Assembly: GCA_937992195.1 (NCBI GenBank) | Contig: CALKKV010000057.1 | Coordinates: forward strand, 1 to 64,000 | From: an uncultured Gammaproteobacteria bacterium | Lineage (GTDB): Bacteria > Pseudomonadota > Gammaproteobacteria > Arenicellales > Poriferihabitantaceae | DNA: 64,000 nucleotides | Reading direction: 5' to 3' | In this document: piece by piece, positions 1-9,050 of the stretch | Layout: each line of letters begins with the position of its first letter | Position numbering within the stretch: the first letter of the stretch is position 1 | Notes under the pieces: generated by a model | The model's database searches: none | What the model saw: the letters and a program-made list of their open reading frames with translations, nothing else | Told to the model about the DNA's origin: nothing | Position numbers and translations under genes: made by a program

Positions 1-2
1 TC

Positions 3-83
3 AAGATACTGCCCGGAGCTGACACCACAGACGGTGACATTTTAGATTTTTTGCCCGCGATCATAGCAAAGCCGAAATCTTAG
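3..83 (+). CDS. Possible C-terminal end of a plus-strand gene cut by the window edge
   Basis: An open frame runs from the window start to a TAG at 81-83, giving about 26 residues that end in DFLPAIIAKPKS. The composition is protein-like, and the frame would be convergent with guaA. There is no start in the window and no family is recognisable, so this may be chance. Its stop codon overlaps the left arm of the inverted repeat described next. Confidence 0.2.
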   Translation, partial: KILPGADTTDGDILDFLPAIIAKPKS

Positions 84-262
84 GGAGCCTCTGCAAAAGA
101 CCGGGCGTGCAAGATTCAGATAAAAAATATTCAGGATCAAAACGCAAAATGCACGTAATAACAGGAGCCTGATGCCGTGCACTATTGTGAAGTTTTACAA
201 CGCTGATATTCGATATTTTTCGCTTGAGCTTTCCGGCCATGACTGTCACAGAGGCTCCTAAA
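80..262. repeat. Imperfect inverted-repeat pair, possible MITE-like element
   Basis: The arm ggagcctctg at 84-93 is matched exactly by its reverse complement cagaggctcc at 249-258. The match extends by TTA/TAA outside each arm after a one-base slip. The interior of about 155 bp has no convincing gene. A short element with terminal inverted repeats is one reading. No clear target-site duplication is visible and no second copy was found in the window, so the call is tentative. Confidence 0.3.
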
Positions 263-356
263 CTGCTGTCAAACATTCCCAGGCTACAATTTCCAAGTTA
301 GCCTGAGATACTGTAAAACCGACCTATGTCGCAACCAACGAAACCGATAGCTTTCG

Positions 357-1916
357 CTATTCCCACTCAATCGTAGCCGGTGGTTTTCCAGAGATATCAT
401 AAGTCACACGACTGATACCGCGTACCTCGTTAATGATACGACTTGAGATAGTACCCAGCACATCGTAGGGCAAATGGGCCCAAGTCGCGGTCATAAAATC
501 AATCGTTTCTACTGCTCTTAATGCAATGACATATTCGTAGGCGCGATTGTCCCCAACAACACCCACCGATTTTATGGGTAGGAAAACGGCAAAAGCCTGA
601 CTGGTTTTATCATAGAGATCGTTGTTATAGAGCTCTTCAAGAAAGATTGCGTCTGCTCTTCTCAACAAATCCGCGAACTCTTTCTTTACCTCTCCCAAAA
701 TTCTTACTCCTAGTCCGGGCCCCGGAAAAGGATGACGCTGAATCATGCGCGGAGGTAGCCCAAGCTCGAGTCCAATTCGCCGTACTTCGTCTTTGAACAA
801 CTCTCTGAGCGGCTCAAGCAACTTAAGCTGCATATTTTCCGGCAAACCACCCACATTATGATGCGACTTGATCACCTTTGCTTTGCCGTGTTTATTTCCC
901 GCTGACTCGATTACATCAGGATAGATTGTGCCCTGTGCAAGCCATTTTGCATTTTCTATCTTGGCTGATTCGCGTTCAAATATCTCCACAAAGAGATTAC
1001 CAATTACTTTACGTTTTGCTTCGGGCTCATCAATCCCCTTCAACCGCTCCAGAAATTCATCTTCGGCATTAATGCGAATCACTTTTACACCAAGATGCTC
1101 CGCAAAAGTCTGCATTACCTGATCACCTTCGTCCAAACGCAACAGGCCAGTGTCGACGAAGATACAAGTAAGCTGATCACCTATCGCATTATGTAAAAGC
1201 GCAGCGACAACGGAGGAATCAACGCCTCCTGACAACCCAAGAATCACCTCATCTCTACCCACCTTGGCTTGCATCTCGGCAGTTAACGATTCAATTATGT
1301 TGGCCGACACCCAATCACTTCGACAACCGCTGATCTGATGCACAAATTGCGATAGAAAGGTTTTTCCCTGAACCGTGTGGGTGACTTCAGGATGAAATTG
1401 CACACCATAATAGCGACGATCGGCGTCTGCGACCGCAGCAAAAGGTGAATTTGCGCTGGTCGCAATGGTAGTGAAACCCTCAGGTAGCGCGGTCACTTTA
1501 TCGCCATGACTCATCCAGACATCATGAGATTCATCTCGCGCGCCTAACAGATTATTGCTTTCGGTAACCTCAATTTTGGCATGGCCATATTCTCTGTGCT
1601 CGGCATTTTCTACCTTGCCGCCAAGTTGTGCGACCATGGTTTGCATGCCGTAGCAAATTCCCAGAATCGGTAAGCCTGAGGTAAATAACATCTCGGGCGC
1701 TGAAGGCGTATCGGACTCATAGGTTGAAGCTGGCCCCCCCGACAAAATCACGCCTTTGGGCGCAAATGCGGTTATCACCGCTTCATCAATATCCCAAGGC
1801 ACGATTTCGCAATAGACTCCAAGCTCGCGAACCGTTCTGCCAATGAGTTGCGTGTACTGTGCACCAAAGTCGAGAATCAGGATCTTATCCTGATGCGGAT
1901 CCGGTTTATTGGTCAT
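357..1916 (-). CDS. guaA: GMP synthase (glutamine-hydrolysing)
   Basis: It converts XMP to GMP using ATP and ammonia released from glutamine, the last step of guanine nucleotide synthesis in the cytosol. The 519-residue product has the expected two parts. The first is an N-terminal class I glutamine amidotransferase with the nucleophile in GICYGMQ and the His-Glu pair in [10 protein letters not shown]. The second is an ATP-pyrophosphatase domain with the P-loop [13 protein letters not shown] and a C-terminal dimerisation domain ending in PPATIEWE. Length matches the usual 520-525. It lies 53 bp downstream of guaB on the same strand, the common guaBA arrangement, and the two are probably co-transcribed. 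The ATG start is well placed relative to the conserved [14 protein letters not shown] beginning. Confidence 0.98.
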   Translation of the reverse strand: MTNKPDPHQDKILILDFGAQYTQLIGRTVRELGVYCEIVPWDIDEAVITAFAPKGVILSGGPASTYESDTPSAPEMLFTSGLPILGICYGMQTMVAQLGGKVENAEHREYGHAKIEVTESNNLLGARDESHDVWMSHGDKVTALPEGFTTIATSANSPFAAVADADRRYYGVQFHPEVTHTVQGKTFLSQFVHQISGCRSDWVSANIIESLTAEMQAKVGRDEVILGLSGGVDSSVVAALLHNAIGDQLTCIFVDTGLLRLDEGDQVMQTFAEHLGVKVIRINAEDEFLERLKGIDEPEAKRKVIGNLFVEIFERESAKIENAKWLAQGTIYPDVIESAGNKHGKAKVIKSHHNVGGLPENMQLKLLEPLRELFKDEVRRIGLELGLPPRMIQRHPFPGPGLGVRILGEVKKEFADLLRRADAIFLEELYNNDLYDKTSQAFAVFLPIKSVGVVGDNRAYEYVIALRAVETIDFMTATWAHLPYDVLGTISSRIINEVRGISRVTYDISGKPPATIEWE

Positions 1917-1969
1917 TAATGTTCTTGTTTATATGAATCAGTTTAGATACGACTGCAATCGCTGAAGGA

Positions 1970-3424
1970 TTATCGAGAGTAGTTCGGTGCTTCCTTGACG
2001 ATGGAGACATCATGGACATGACTTTCCGTGATACCGGCATTGGTGATGCGCACAAACTGCGTCTCGTTACGCATCTGTTCGATGGTTGCGTTACCGGTGT
2101 ATCCCATACTTGCTCGCAAGCCACCCATCAGCTGGTGAATGATCGCCGTCATCGGCCCTTTATAGGGAACGCGCCCTTCGATACCTTCAGGAACAAGTTT
2201 GTCGGCACTGTCAATATCATCTTGAAAATATCTGTCTTTTGAGCCTTTTTGCATCGCACCTACTGAGCCCATTCCACGATAAGACTTATAGGATCGGCCC
2301 TGATACATTTCGATATCCCCCGGCGATTCATCAGTGCCCGCGAGCATACCGCCGAGCATGACCGAATAAGCGCCGACTGCGATACATTTTGCGATGTCGC
2401 CAGAGTAGCGAATACCGCCATCTGCAATAAAAGGAATATCCGTTCCTTTCAGTCCTTCAGCTACCTGACGGATTGCATGAATCTGCGGCACACCAACACC
2501 AGCAACCATCCGTGTGGTGCATATCGATCCTGGCCCGATACCAACCTTGACGCCGTCGGCTCCTGCATCAACGAGATCTCTCGCTGCTTCCGCGGTCGCA
2601 ATATTTCCACCAATCACCTGCACATCGTACGCTTTTTTAATCATCGCCACACGCTCGAGCACACCCTGAGAATGACCGTGTGCAGTATCAACCACAATTG
2701 CATCGACTCCTGCTTTGACCAGCAACTCCACCCGTTCGTCGGTACCCTCTCCAACACCAACTGCGGCAGCGACAAGCAGTCTTCCATTTTCATCTCGACA
2801 AGCATTGGGATGATCACTGGATTTTTGTATATCTTTTACAGTCACCAATCCTGCCAGGTCACCTGCTGTGTCAACGACTAAGACTTTTTCTATACGGTGT
2901 TTGTGCAGCAGCGCTTCAATCTCATCCGCAGTAGCACCCTCTTGCACCGTCACCAAATTGTCTTCACCGGTCATCACCTGGTCAACCGGAGTGGTCATAT
3001 CGCGCTGAAATCGCAGATCTCGACTAGTAACAATACCAATTGGTTTGCTGCTGTCGACCACAGGAACTCCAGATATATTGTACTTGCGCATCAATTCGAG
3101 CACATCACTCACCCGCGCCGATTTACTCACCGTTACTGGATCCTTGATCACACCGCTCTCAAATTTCTTCACCTGATTCACTTCTTTGGCCTGTTGCGCA
3201 GGGGTGAAGTTTCGATGGATCACACCAACGCCACCAGCTTGCGCTAAACAGATTGCCGTTCGGGCACCGGTTACGGTATCCATCGCAGCGGATATCAGTG
3301 GTAGGTTGATTGTGAGATCGCGGGTAAATCGGGTTGCAAGGCTTGCATCGCGAGGCAGAATGTCCGATTTAGCGGGGACGAGAAGAATATCGTCGAAGGT
3401 AAGTGCGGTTTCTATATGTTCCAT
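1970..3424 (-). CDS. guaB: IMP dehydrogenase
   Basis: It oxidises IMP to XMP with NAD, the committed step to GMP, and feeds the adjacent guaA. The 484-residue protein is a TIM barrel interrupted by two CBS domains at roughly residues 95-205. The catalytic loop [15 protein letters not shown] is intact, as is the later [15 protein letters not shown] flap. The start ATG aligns well with other IMPDHs ([15 protein letters not shown] close to the N terminus). There is an in-frame stop ten codons upstream and no alternative start between, so the start is secure. No Shine-Dalgarno sequence precedes it; instead a TATAAT lies within a dyad directly before the ATG. Confidence 0.98.
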   Translation of the reverse strand: MEHIETALTFDDILLVPAKSDILPRDASLATRFTRDLTINLPLISAAMDTVTGARTAICLAQAGGVGVIHRNFTPAQQAKEVNQVKKFESGVIKDPVTVSKSARVSDVLELMRKYNISGVPVVDSSKPIGIVTSRDLRFQRDMTTPVDQVMTGEDNLVTVQEGATADEIEALLHKHRIEKVLVVDTAGDLAGLVTVKDIQKSSDHPNACRDENGRLLVAAAVGVGEGTDERVELLVKAGVDAIVVDTAHGHSQGVLERVAMIKKAYDVQVIGGNIATAEAARDLVDAGADGVKVGIGPGSICTTRMVAGVGVPQIHAIRQVAEGLKGTDIPFIADGGIRYSGDIAKCIAVGAYSVMLGGMLAGTDESPGDIEMYQGRSYKSYRGMGSVGAMQKGSKDRYFQDDIDSADKLVPEGIEGRVPYKGPMTAIIHQLMGGLRASMGYTGNATIEQMRNETQFVRITNAGITESHVHDVSIVKEAPNYSR

Positions 3425-3425
3425 T

Positions 3426-3447
3426 TTCGGATTATACGGAATCCGAA
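3426..3447 (-). promoter_or_regulatory. Dyad with embedded TATAAT immediately upstream of guaB
   Basis: The arms ttcggatt (3426-3433) and aatccgaa (3440-3447) flank a 6-base centre two bases before the guaB ATG. Read on the minus strand, the centre and left arm contain TATAAT only 6 bases upstream of the start codon. It could be a -10 box that yields a nearly leaderless transcript, a repressor site, or both. No good -35 box is visible (a weak TTTAAG lies 17 bases away). Confidence 0.3.
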
Positions 3448-3507
3448 TTTCGACTTAAACCGTCGGAGCCAAAATTGTCACCAGAATTTTCCAGTGACCA
3501 TGGTCGA

Positions 3508-4230
3508 TCATGCGCCGGCTTTTTCCTTGCGGTATATATCTCGCATCTGAATCACCAGACGCACATAGTTTTGCGTCTCCTGATAAGGCGGGATTCCCTG
3601 ATACTTGGTCACCGCATTTTCTCCAGCGTTGTAAGCCGCTAACGCCAGTCGCGTATCCTGTTTAAACATCTGCAGCAGATCAACCATATAACGACCGCCG
3701 CCCTCGAGACTCTGCTCGGGACTGGTTCGGTCTGTTACTCCATAGCGTGCCGCGGTTGCCGGCATTAGTTGCATCAAGCCCTTTGCTCCCGCAGGCGAAA
3801 GCGCCGTTGGGTTAAACGCTGACTCAATATGGATAATTGCTTTCAATAAGGCGGGCTCTAATCCTAATTCACGTGCTTTGGATAAAATCAACTTATCATA
3901 GTCCGATGCCCTAGCCTTTAAACCTCTGCGCGTTTTACCCCCGCGCTTGGGATCCAGAAAGTTGTCATCAGCGACATAGGATTTCACCAACTTGTAGCCG
4001 CCTTGCGTCGATCTTGGTCTATCAGTGATCAAACGATTGCCTTGACTGTCTACATAAACGTAGATCGAAGCCGCCGTAGCTGGAATAGAATTAAGCGCAG
4101 AAATAGCAAGCGCAACAGAGATAACTGTGCAAAAAATGAAATTCGAGCAAGAAATCGCAGAAAACCGTTTTTGGCGGATGCCTTTAATCAGCTTTAACTT
4201 TAAAATTTCTTTATAAATTAATGAAAACAT
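3508..4230 (-). CDS. Lytic transglycosylase (SLT domain) with N-terminal DUF4124-like segment
   Basis: It probably cleaves peptidoglycan between MurNAc and GlcNAc in the periplasm. From the chosen start the product has about 240 residues: a hydrophobic signal or anchor segment (SNFIFCTVISVALAISAL), then a DUF4124-like stretch (YVYVDSQGNRLITDRP). The SLT domain follows, with the catalytic glutamate in IIHIESAFNPTA and the motifs GAKGLMQLMPATA and LALAAYNAGENAV. The open frame extends to 4380, but that extension runs into the divergent gene. ATG 4230 (MFSLIYKE) directly precedes the signal-like helix and is the better start. This is a small stand-alone SLT protein, not the large Slt70. Confidence 0.9.
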   Translation of the reverse strand: MFSLIYKEILKLKLIKGIRQKRFSAISCSNFIFCTVISVALAISALNSIPATAASIYVYVDSQGNRLITDRPRSTQGGYKLVKSYVADDNFLDPKRGGKTRRGLKARASDYDKLILSKARELGLEPALLKAIIHIESAFNPTALSPAGAKGLMQLMPATAARYGVTDRTSPEQSLEGGGRYMVDLLQMFKQDTRLALAAYNAGENAVTKYQGIPPYQETQNYVRLVIQMRDIYRKEKAGA

Positions 4231-4358
4231 TGGATAATAGTTACTTCGCCCCGATATGGGCCTATTGTACTCAAGATTGGACCTAGCGTCATCCCTAGGA
4301 TAATTTATCTGCCTGCTCCAGAAGCTCCGAGCTGAAATAAAAAGCGTATATTGAGAAT

Positions 4359-5312
4359 ATGAACCAATTGTTATCTGCATTGCGGGCGGCCGGTGAATCC
4401 ACGCGACTTCGCATTCTGGCAGCGCTCCGTCAGGGGGAGCTCACGGTATCTGAACTCACTCAGGTTCTGGATCAGAGCCAACCAAGAGTAAGCCGCCACC
4501 TGAAACTCCTTTGTGACTCGGGTTTACTTGAGCGACATCAAGAAGGCGCCTGGGTCTTGCATCGTTTATCTGATCAACCAGGAATCCATGACATTGTCAC
4601 TGGCCTGATCAATCTGATTGATTTTGAAGATCCTGAACTGTCTCGCGACCAGCGAAAACTGAACGATATTCGCAAAGAAAAAGCAAAACTCGCTGCGGAC
4701 TATTTTAGCCAACATGCAGAGGAATGGGACTCTATGCGTGTCAGTATGGTCTCTGATACCGATATTGAAAATCGATTAATCGAAATATTTAGTGGATCGT
4801 CCATCGATTTGTTTCTGGATCTCGGAACAGGCACTGGGCGGATACTGGAAATCGTCGCTCCCTACATTCGCAAAGGCATTGGGTTTGATCTCAGTCGGGA
4901 AATGCTAAGCGTTGCCAGAAGCAATCTGGACAACGCCAACATTAGCAACTGTACGGTGCGACACAGTGATATTAGTAATATCAACTTGGACGACCGTTGC
5001 GCCGATGCCATCGCGATTCACCAAGTGCTGCACTATTGTGATACGCCTGAAGAAGTGATTCGCGAAGCCACACGGCTGTTGAAGCCTGGAGGTGAGATCG
5101 TAATCGTCGACTTTCTGCCCCACGATATCGAACTTCTCAGAGAGAAACACGCCCATCAAAGGCTTGGCTTTGCCAAAGAATCTATCTGCCATTGGTTGGA
5201 AAGAAATGGATTTAGTCTCATCAACCATGAAGCGCTTGATGCCAACCCCGAGGATGACACGCAAGCAGAGCTGAAAGTCGGTCTTTGGCATGGCAGATTG
5301 CAAAGTCAGTAA
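4359..5312 (+). CDS. ArsR-family regulator fused to a SAM-dependent methyltransferase
   Basis: Residues 1-90 form an ArsR-type winged helix, with the recognition helix around QSQPRVSRHLKLLCDSGLL. A helical linker follows, then a class I methyltransferase from about residue 115, with motif I LFLDLGTGTGR at 151-161 and a post-I acidic residue in GIGFDLS. The methylated substrate cannot be told from sequence. Known relatives of this fusion often sit beside metK or ahcY (general knowledge of the family), but neither is present here. No cysteine pair typical of metal-sensing ArsR proteins is obvious in the HTH, so SAM or a small metabolite may be the ligand (inference). It is divergent from the transglycosylase, with 128 bp between starts. 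Confidence 0.88.
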   Translation: MNQLLSALRAAGESTRLRILAALRQGELTVSELTQVLDQSQPRVSRHLKLLCDSGLLERHQEGAWVLHRLSDQPGIHDIVTGLINLIDFEDPELSRDQRKLNDIRKEKAKLAADYFSQHAEEWDSMRVSMVSDTDIENRLIEIFSGSSIDLFLDLGTGTGRILEIVAPYIRKGIGFDLSREMLSVARSNLDNANISNCTVRHSDISNINLDDRCADAIAIHQVLHYCDTPEEVIREATRLLKPGGEIVIVDFLPHDIELLREKHAHQRLGFAKESICHWLERNGFSLINHEALDANPEDDTQAELKVGLWHGRLQSQ

Positions 5313-5339
5313 CTTTTGAGAAATTTATAGGATTTCCAA

Positions 5340-5417
5340 ACTAATCTGCGTTTTGAATCAATGAAGTAAGACGCAATTGATCATGAAATTACCGTAAATT
5401 TGCCACTAATCTGCGTT
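5340..5417 (+). repeat. Two 13-bp direct repeats upstream of prc
   Basis: The sequence actaatctgcgtt occurs at 5340-5352 and again at 5405-5417, 65 bp apart, in the AT-rich stretch upstream of the tail-specific protease. A perfect 13-bp repeat at this distance is unlikely by chance in about 240 bp. It could be a paired regulator-binding site or the scar of a small duplication. Confidence 0.4.
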
Positions 5418-5545
5418 ATTATTGTCGTATCTAGCGTATCCCGGTTTTTTTTCACTGGTTTCTTTAATAAATACGAGGCTTTGCACGATTGCGACGGATT
5501 TCTGAACAGCTCTCTTTCTCTATTCCATTCATCTCCCAAATCAGC

Positions 5546-5551
5546 AGGAGG
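5546..5551 (+). promoter_or_regulatory. Ribosome-binding site deciding the prc start
   Basis: AGGAGG at 5546-5551 lies three bases before ATG 5555. The spacing is short, but this is the only strong Shine-Dalgarno in the region. It favours ATG 5555 over the upstream in-frame TTG at 5489. Confidence 0.6.
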
Positions 5552-5554
5552 AAT

Positions 5555-7708
5555 ATGTGCCGCGCGGCAGTTTTCACTTCGAGCCTGCTGCTGGCGATGG
5601 CCATACCTTTTTCGACAACCCAAGCCGAAATAGCGAATCTTGATCAAACAGATCTTCCTGGAAGCAGTGACAAGCAGCAGCGAACACTTAAACTCATCAA
5701 CTATCTCATTGACAAGACGCACTATAAGTCGGTTGATTTGGACGACGAGTTTTCTGAAATCGTACTCGACGCTTACATTGAGCAGCTAGATCCGTCTAAA
5801 AGCTTTTTTATCCAGAAGGATATCGAACAGTTTCTACAAATCAAATATCAGATTGATGACTATATCGCGCGGGGAACCTTGCGCCCAATGTTCACTATCT
5901 TTGGTATATATCGAACCAGAGTAGAACAGCGCGTTGAATTTGCGCTGCAACGTCTTAATCAACCTTTTGATTTCACCTTAGATGAATCCTACGAGCTGGA
6001 TCGTGAAGAAGTCAGCTGGCCATCAAGTCGAGAAGAGCTTGACGATCTTTGGCGGAGACGGGTTAAGAATGACATTTTGGTGTTACGACTTGCCGATAAA
6101 GATCAAGACGAGATCTTGGAAACACTCACGCGAAGATATACCCATATCGCAAGAAGAACTCGGCAGTTTACATCCGAAGATGTGTTTCAAACGTTCGTAA
6201 ATGCCTATGTCGGTTCAATTGAACCTCACACCAGCTACTTCTCTCCCCGCGCCAGCGAGAACTTTAGAATCAACATGCGGCTTTCTCTTGAGGGAATCGG
6301 CGCGGTACTGCAAACTGACAATGAATACACACTTGTCAGAAGAATCGTACCAGGCGGCCCAGCTGATATGGATGGCAACCTGGCTCCAGAAGATCGTATT
6401 GTTGGCGTTGGCCAAGGCAATGATGAGATTGTCGATGTCATCGGCTGGCGGTTAGACGATGTCGTAGAGCTAATTCGCGGCCCGAAATCTTCTGTTGTTC
6501 GCCTCGAAGTTATGCCCGAATCGGCAGGCCTAGAGGGTGAAACCAAAACCATTGACATTGTTCGTGATGAAATCAAGTTAGAAGAACAAGCAGCGCGAAA
6601 AAAGATTCTTGAAATAGAAACTGCCTCAAAATCATCCAAAATTGGTTTAATAGAGCTTCCTTCTTTCTATGTAGACTTTGAGGGTATGCACAGTGGCGAT
6701 CCTGACTTTAAAAGCACGACACGGGATGTCAAAAAACTATTGGAAGAGTTTGAGGAAGAAGGAATTGATGGACTGGTGGTTGATTTACGGGGTAACGGTG
6801 GCGGTGCGCTGACCGAGGCAATAAAGCTCACCGGTTTGTTTATTCGTCAAGGTCCTGTCGTCCAAGTGCAGGATTCTGGTGGTGAAGTACAGGTCGATCG
6901 TGACCCTGATCCGGAAATCATTTACGACGGTCCGTTAACGGTAATGGTTGATCACTACAGTGCGTCTGCATCAGAAATTTTTGCAGGAGCGATTCAGGAT
7001 TACCGACGCGGCCTGATTGTTGGTGAGCCCACCTTCGGCAAAGGAACAGTGCAAAATCTAACAAGCCTGAATCGATTCGCACGAAATGAAGGCGATCTGG
7101 GTCAACTCAAAGTGACTATCGCACAGTTTTTTCGAGTGAATGGAGATAGCACTCAGTTTCGCGGTGTTGTACCTGATGTAACTTGGACAACGACAGATGA
7201 AGATCCTGAGGTAGGTGAGCGATCCTTTGATAATGCGATACCCTGGAAACAGATACAGCGAGCAGATTTTGAAGAATTTGCAATAGAGCCAGATAATCAC
7301 ATTATCAACCTGGTACGGCAGCAGCACCTTAAGCGAATTGAAACCGATCCTGACTTTAACTACTTCAAAAAAGTAAGTGATCTAAACAATGAAAGGCGAG
7401 AAATCAAAAGCATCACCCTAAACGAATCTGACCGGCGCGCCCTTCGCAAGAAACAGGATATGGAACGTTTACAGCTCGAAAATGAAAAACGTCAGCGCAA
7501 AGGAGAAAAAACGTTTGCGGATGCCAAGGCGTTAGATGATTTTGATCAGGCAGAACGTAGGCGAGAATCCAACGATCGAGAAACCGATGCCTATGTTTAC
7601 GAATCTGCTCGAATCTTAAGCGACTACATTCACTACTCGAAGCTTGAGAATTCAAACTTGAACGGTATCGCCAAAAGCACCCAGATAGAAGAGACGCAAA
7701 ACAACTAA
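5555..7708 (+). CDS. prc: Carboxy-terminal (tail-specific) processing protease, S41 family
   Basis: A periplasmic serine protease that trims C termini and degrades murein hydrolases and other envelope proteins. The first 22 residues from ATG 5555 are a signal peptide ending in FSTTQA. The order is the usual one for Prc: N-terminal helical domain (LDPSKSFF), PDZ domain (about residues 230-320), S41 catalytic core with the serine in SASASEIFAGA and the lysine in EPTFGKGTVQ, then a charged C-terminal DUF3340-like region rich in Arg, Lys and Glu. A longer frame from TTG 5489 exists but lacks a ribosome site and would bury the signal peptide. avtA follows after 28 bp, so the three plus-strand genes here may form one transcript. 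Confidence 0.95.
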   Translation: MCRAAVFTSSLLLAMAIPFSTTQAEIANLDQTDLPGSSDKQQRTLKLINYLIDKTHYKSVDLDDEFSEIVLDAYIEQLDPSKSFFIQKDIEQFLQIKYQIDDYIARGTLRPMFTIFGIYRTRVEQRVEFALQRLNQPFDFTLDESYELDREEVSWPSSREELDDLWRRRVKNDILVLRLADKDQDEILETLTRRYTHIARRTRQFTSEDVFQTFVNAYVGSIEPHTSYFSPRASENFRINMRLSLEGIGAVLQTDNEYTLVRRIVPGGPADMDGNLAPEDRIVGVGQGNDEIVDVIGWRLDDVVELIRGPKSSVVRLEVMPESAGLEGETKTIDIVRDEIKLEEQAARKKILEIETASKSSKIGLIELPSFYVDFEGMHSGDPDFKSTTRDVKKLLEEFEEEGIDGLVVDLRGNGGGALTEAIKLTGLFIRQGPVVQVQDSGGEVQVDRDPDPEIIYDGPLTVMVDHYSASASEIFAGAIQDYRRGLIVGEPTFGKGTVQNLTSLNRFARNEGDLGQLKVTIAQFFRVNGDSTQFRGVVPDVTWTTTDEDPEVGERSFDNAIPWKQIQRADFEEFAIEPDNHIINLVRQQHLKRIETDPDFNYFKKVSDLNNERREIKSITLNESDRRALRKKQDMERLQLENEKRQRKGEKTFADAKALDDFDQAERRRESNDRETDAYVYESARILSDYIHYSKLENSNLNGIAKSTQIEETQNN

Positions 7709-7736
7709 GTTCAGCTAAACGTAGCGAGTGAGATGA

Positions 7737-9047
7737 ATGGAGTTCTCCAACTTTAGTAAGCAGTTCAACTCCGGAAGCGGCATCCTTCGCTTAATGGATG
7801 ATCTCGGTCAAGCAGAGCACAGTGAGCAGCCCGTAAGCATGTTGGGTGGCGGCAATCCTGCAACAATCGAAGCGATGGAACAGACGTTTCGCAGAGAAAT
7901 GGAACGCTTAATGTCTGATGGACGCAAATTTGAGCAGATGCTGGGCAATTACGACTCTCCACAAGGGGATCTGCCCTTTCGTGAGTTATTGGCCGAGTTG
8001 TTAACATCTCAGTTCAACTGGGAAGTCAGCGCCAAAAATATTGCGATTACCAACGGCAGCCAATCTGCCTTCGGCGTACTGTTTAATCTCTTTAGCGGAG
8101 AATTTGCGGACGGTACGCACAAACATATTCTGCTACCGATGACCCCAGAATATATTGGCTATGCAGATGTAGGGCTCTCGGACAAACCTATTTTTAAATC
8201 GATCAAGCCTCGAATTGAGCGCTTGGACGATCTACATTTTAAATACCGCGTTGATTTCGACGAGATAGATTGTGGTGATGATATAGGCGCAATCTGTGTT
8301 TCAAGGCCAACCAATCCGACCGGCAATGTCATTACTGACAACGAACTTGAAAGGTTGCGAAGTCTGGCCGCCGATAAAGAAATACCTCTCATTATTGATG
8401 GTGCTTACGGCCTTCCTTTTCCCGGAATTATATTTAATCAGGCCACACCCGTTTGGGACAACAACATAGTTCTTTGTCTGAGCTTGTCTAAATTAGGACT
8501 ACCGGGAGTGAGAGCCGGGATTATAGTTGCTGCCCCGGAACTAATAGAACTCGTCACTGGCGCCAACGCGATCTTCACCTTAGCACCGGGTAGATTTGGC
8601 CCGTCTTTGATTTCCGAAATCACACGCAGTGGCGAGTTACTCTCATTGTCCCAAAAAGTGGTAAAGCCCTATTACCAGGAGCGATCTCATAAAGCTATCA
8701 CGTTGATAAAAAAAGAAATGCCCGATCTACCAGTTAGAGTACACGTTTCTGAAGGCGCTATATTCTTATGGCTCTGGTTTGAGGGTATGCCAATTAGCAG
8801 TGAAGAACTGTATCAGCGTTTAAAAGCACGTGGTGTACTGGTAATTGCGGGAGAACACTTTTTTCCCGGACTTATTGAAAATGACTGGCGACATACCAAG
8901 GAGTGTATTCGCGTTAGCTATGCCGCAAAGGAACAGGATGTAGCAGATGGTATCGCAATTATTGCAGAAGAAGTTAGAAGTGCCTATCAGCATGTAGCAA
9001 ACTCGGACGCTGGGACCGCGGAAACAATCGATCGCATAGCGAGTTAA
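7737..9047 (+). CDS. avtA: Valine-pyruvate aminotransferase
   Basis: A PLP-dependent class I/II aminotransferase that exchanges amino groups between valine and pyruvate (alanine/2-oxoisovalerate). The 436-residue product follows the enterobacterial AvtA pattern throughout: MLGGGNPA near the N terminus, NYDSPQGDLPFRELL, TNGSQSAFGVLFNLF, PMTPEYIGYAD, CVSRPTNPTGNVITD and the PLP-lysine loop LSLSKLGLPGVRAG. It then has EGAIFLWLWF and the C-terminal HFFPGL. It starts 28 bp after prc and ends 3 bp before the ATP-cone kinase, suggesting a single operon. The functional connection between protease and aminotransferase is not obvious. Confidence 0.95.
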   Translation: MEFSNFSKQFNSGSGILRLMDDLGQAEHSEQPVSMLGGGNPATIEAMEQTFRREMERLMSDGRKFEQMLGNYDSPQGDLPFRELLAELLTSQFNWEVSAKNIAITNGSQSAFGVLFNLFSGEFADGTHKHILLPMTPEYIGYADVGLSDKPIFKSIKPRIERLDDLHFKYRVDFDEIDCGDDIGAICVSRPTNPTGNVITDNELERLRSLAADKEIPLIIDGAYGLPFPGIIFNQATPVWDNNIVLCLSLSKLGLPGVRAGIIVAAPELIELVTGANAIFTLAPGRFGPSLISEITRSGELLSLSQKVVKPYYQERSHKAITLIKKEMPDLPVRVHVSEGAIFLWLWFEGMPISSEELYQRLKARGVLVIAGEHFFPGLIENDWRHTKECIRVSYAAKEQDVADGIAIIAEEVRSAYQHVANSDAGTAETIDRIAS

Positions 9048-9050
9048 ACG

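Noticed and set aside
61..276. 71-residue open frame on the minus strand downstream of guaA
   Set aside because: It spans the inverted-repeat element, has no ribosome site and no recognisable protein family; chance reading through a short repeat-bounded stretch is more likely.
2477..2881. 134-residue plus-strand frame within guaB
   Set aside because: Antisense shadow of the IMP dehydrogenase barrel; His- and Cys-rich composition is not protein-like.
4231..4380. Upstream extension of the transglycosylase frame to 4380
   Set aside because: It overlaps the divergent ArsR-methyltransferase start and would put 50 non-signal residues before the signal peptide.
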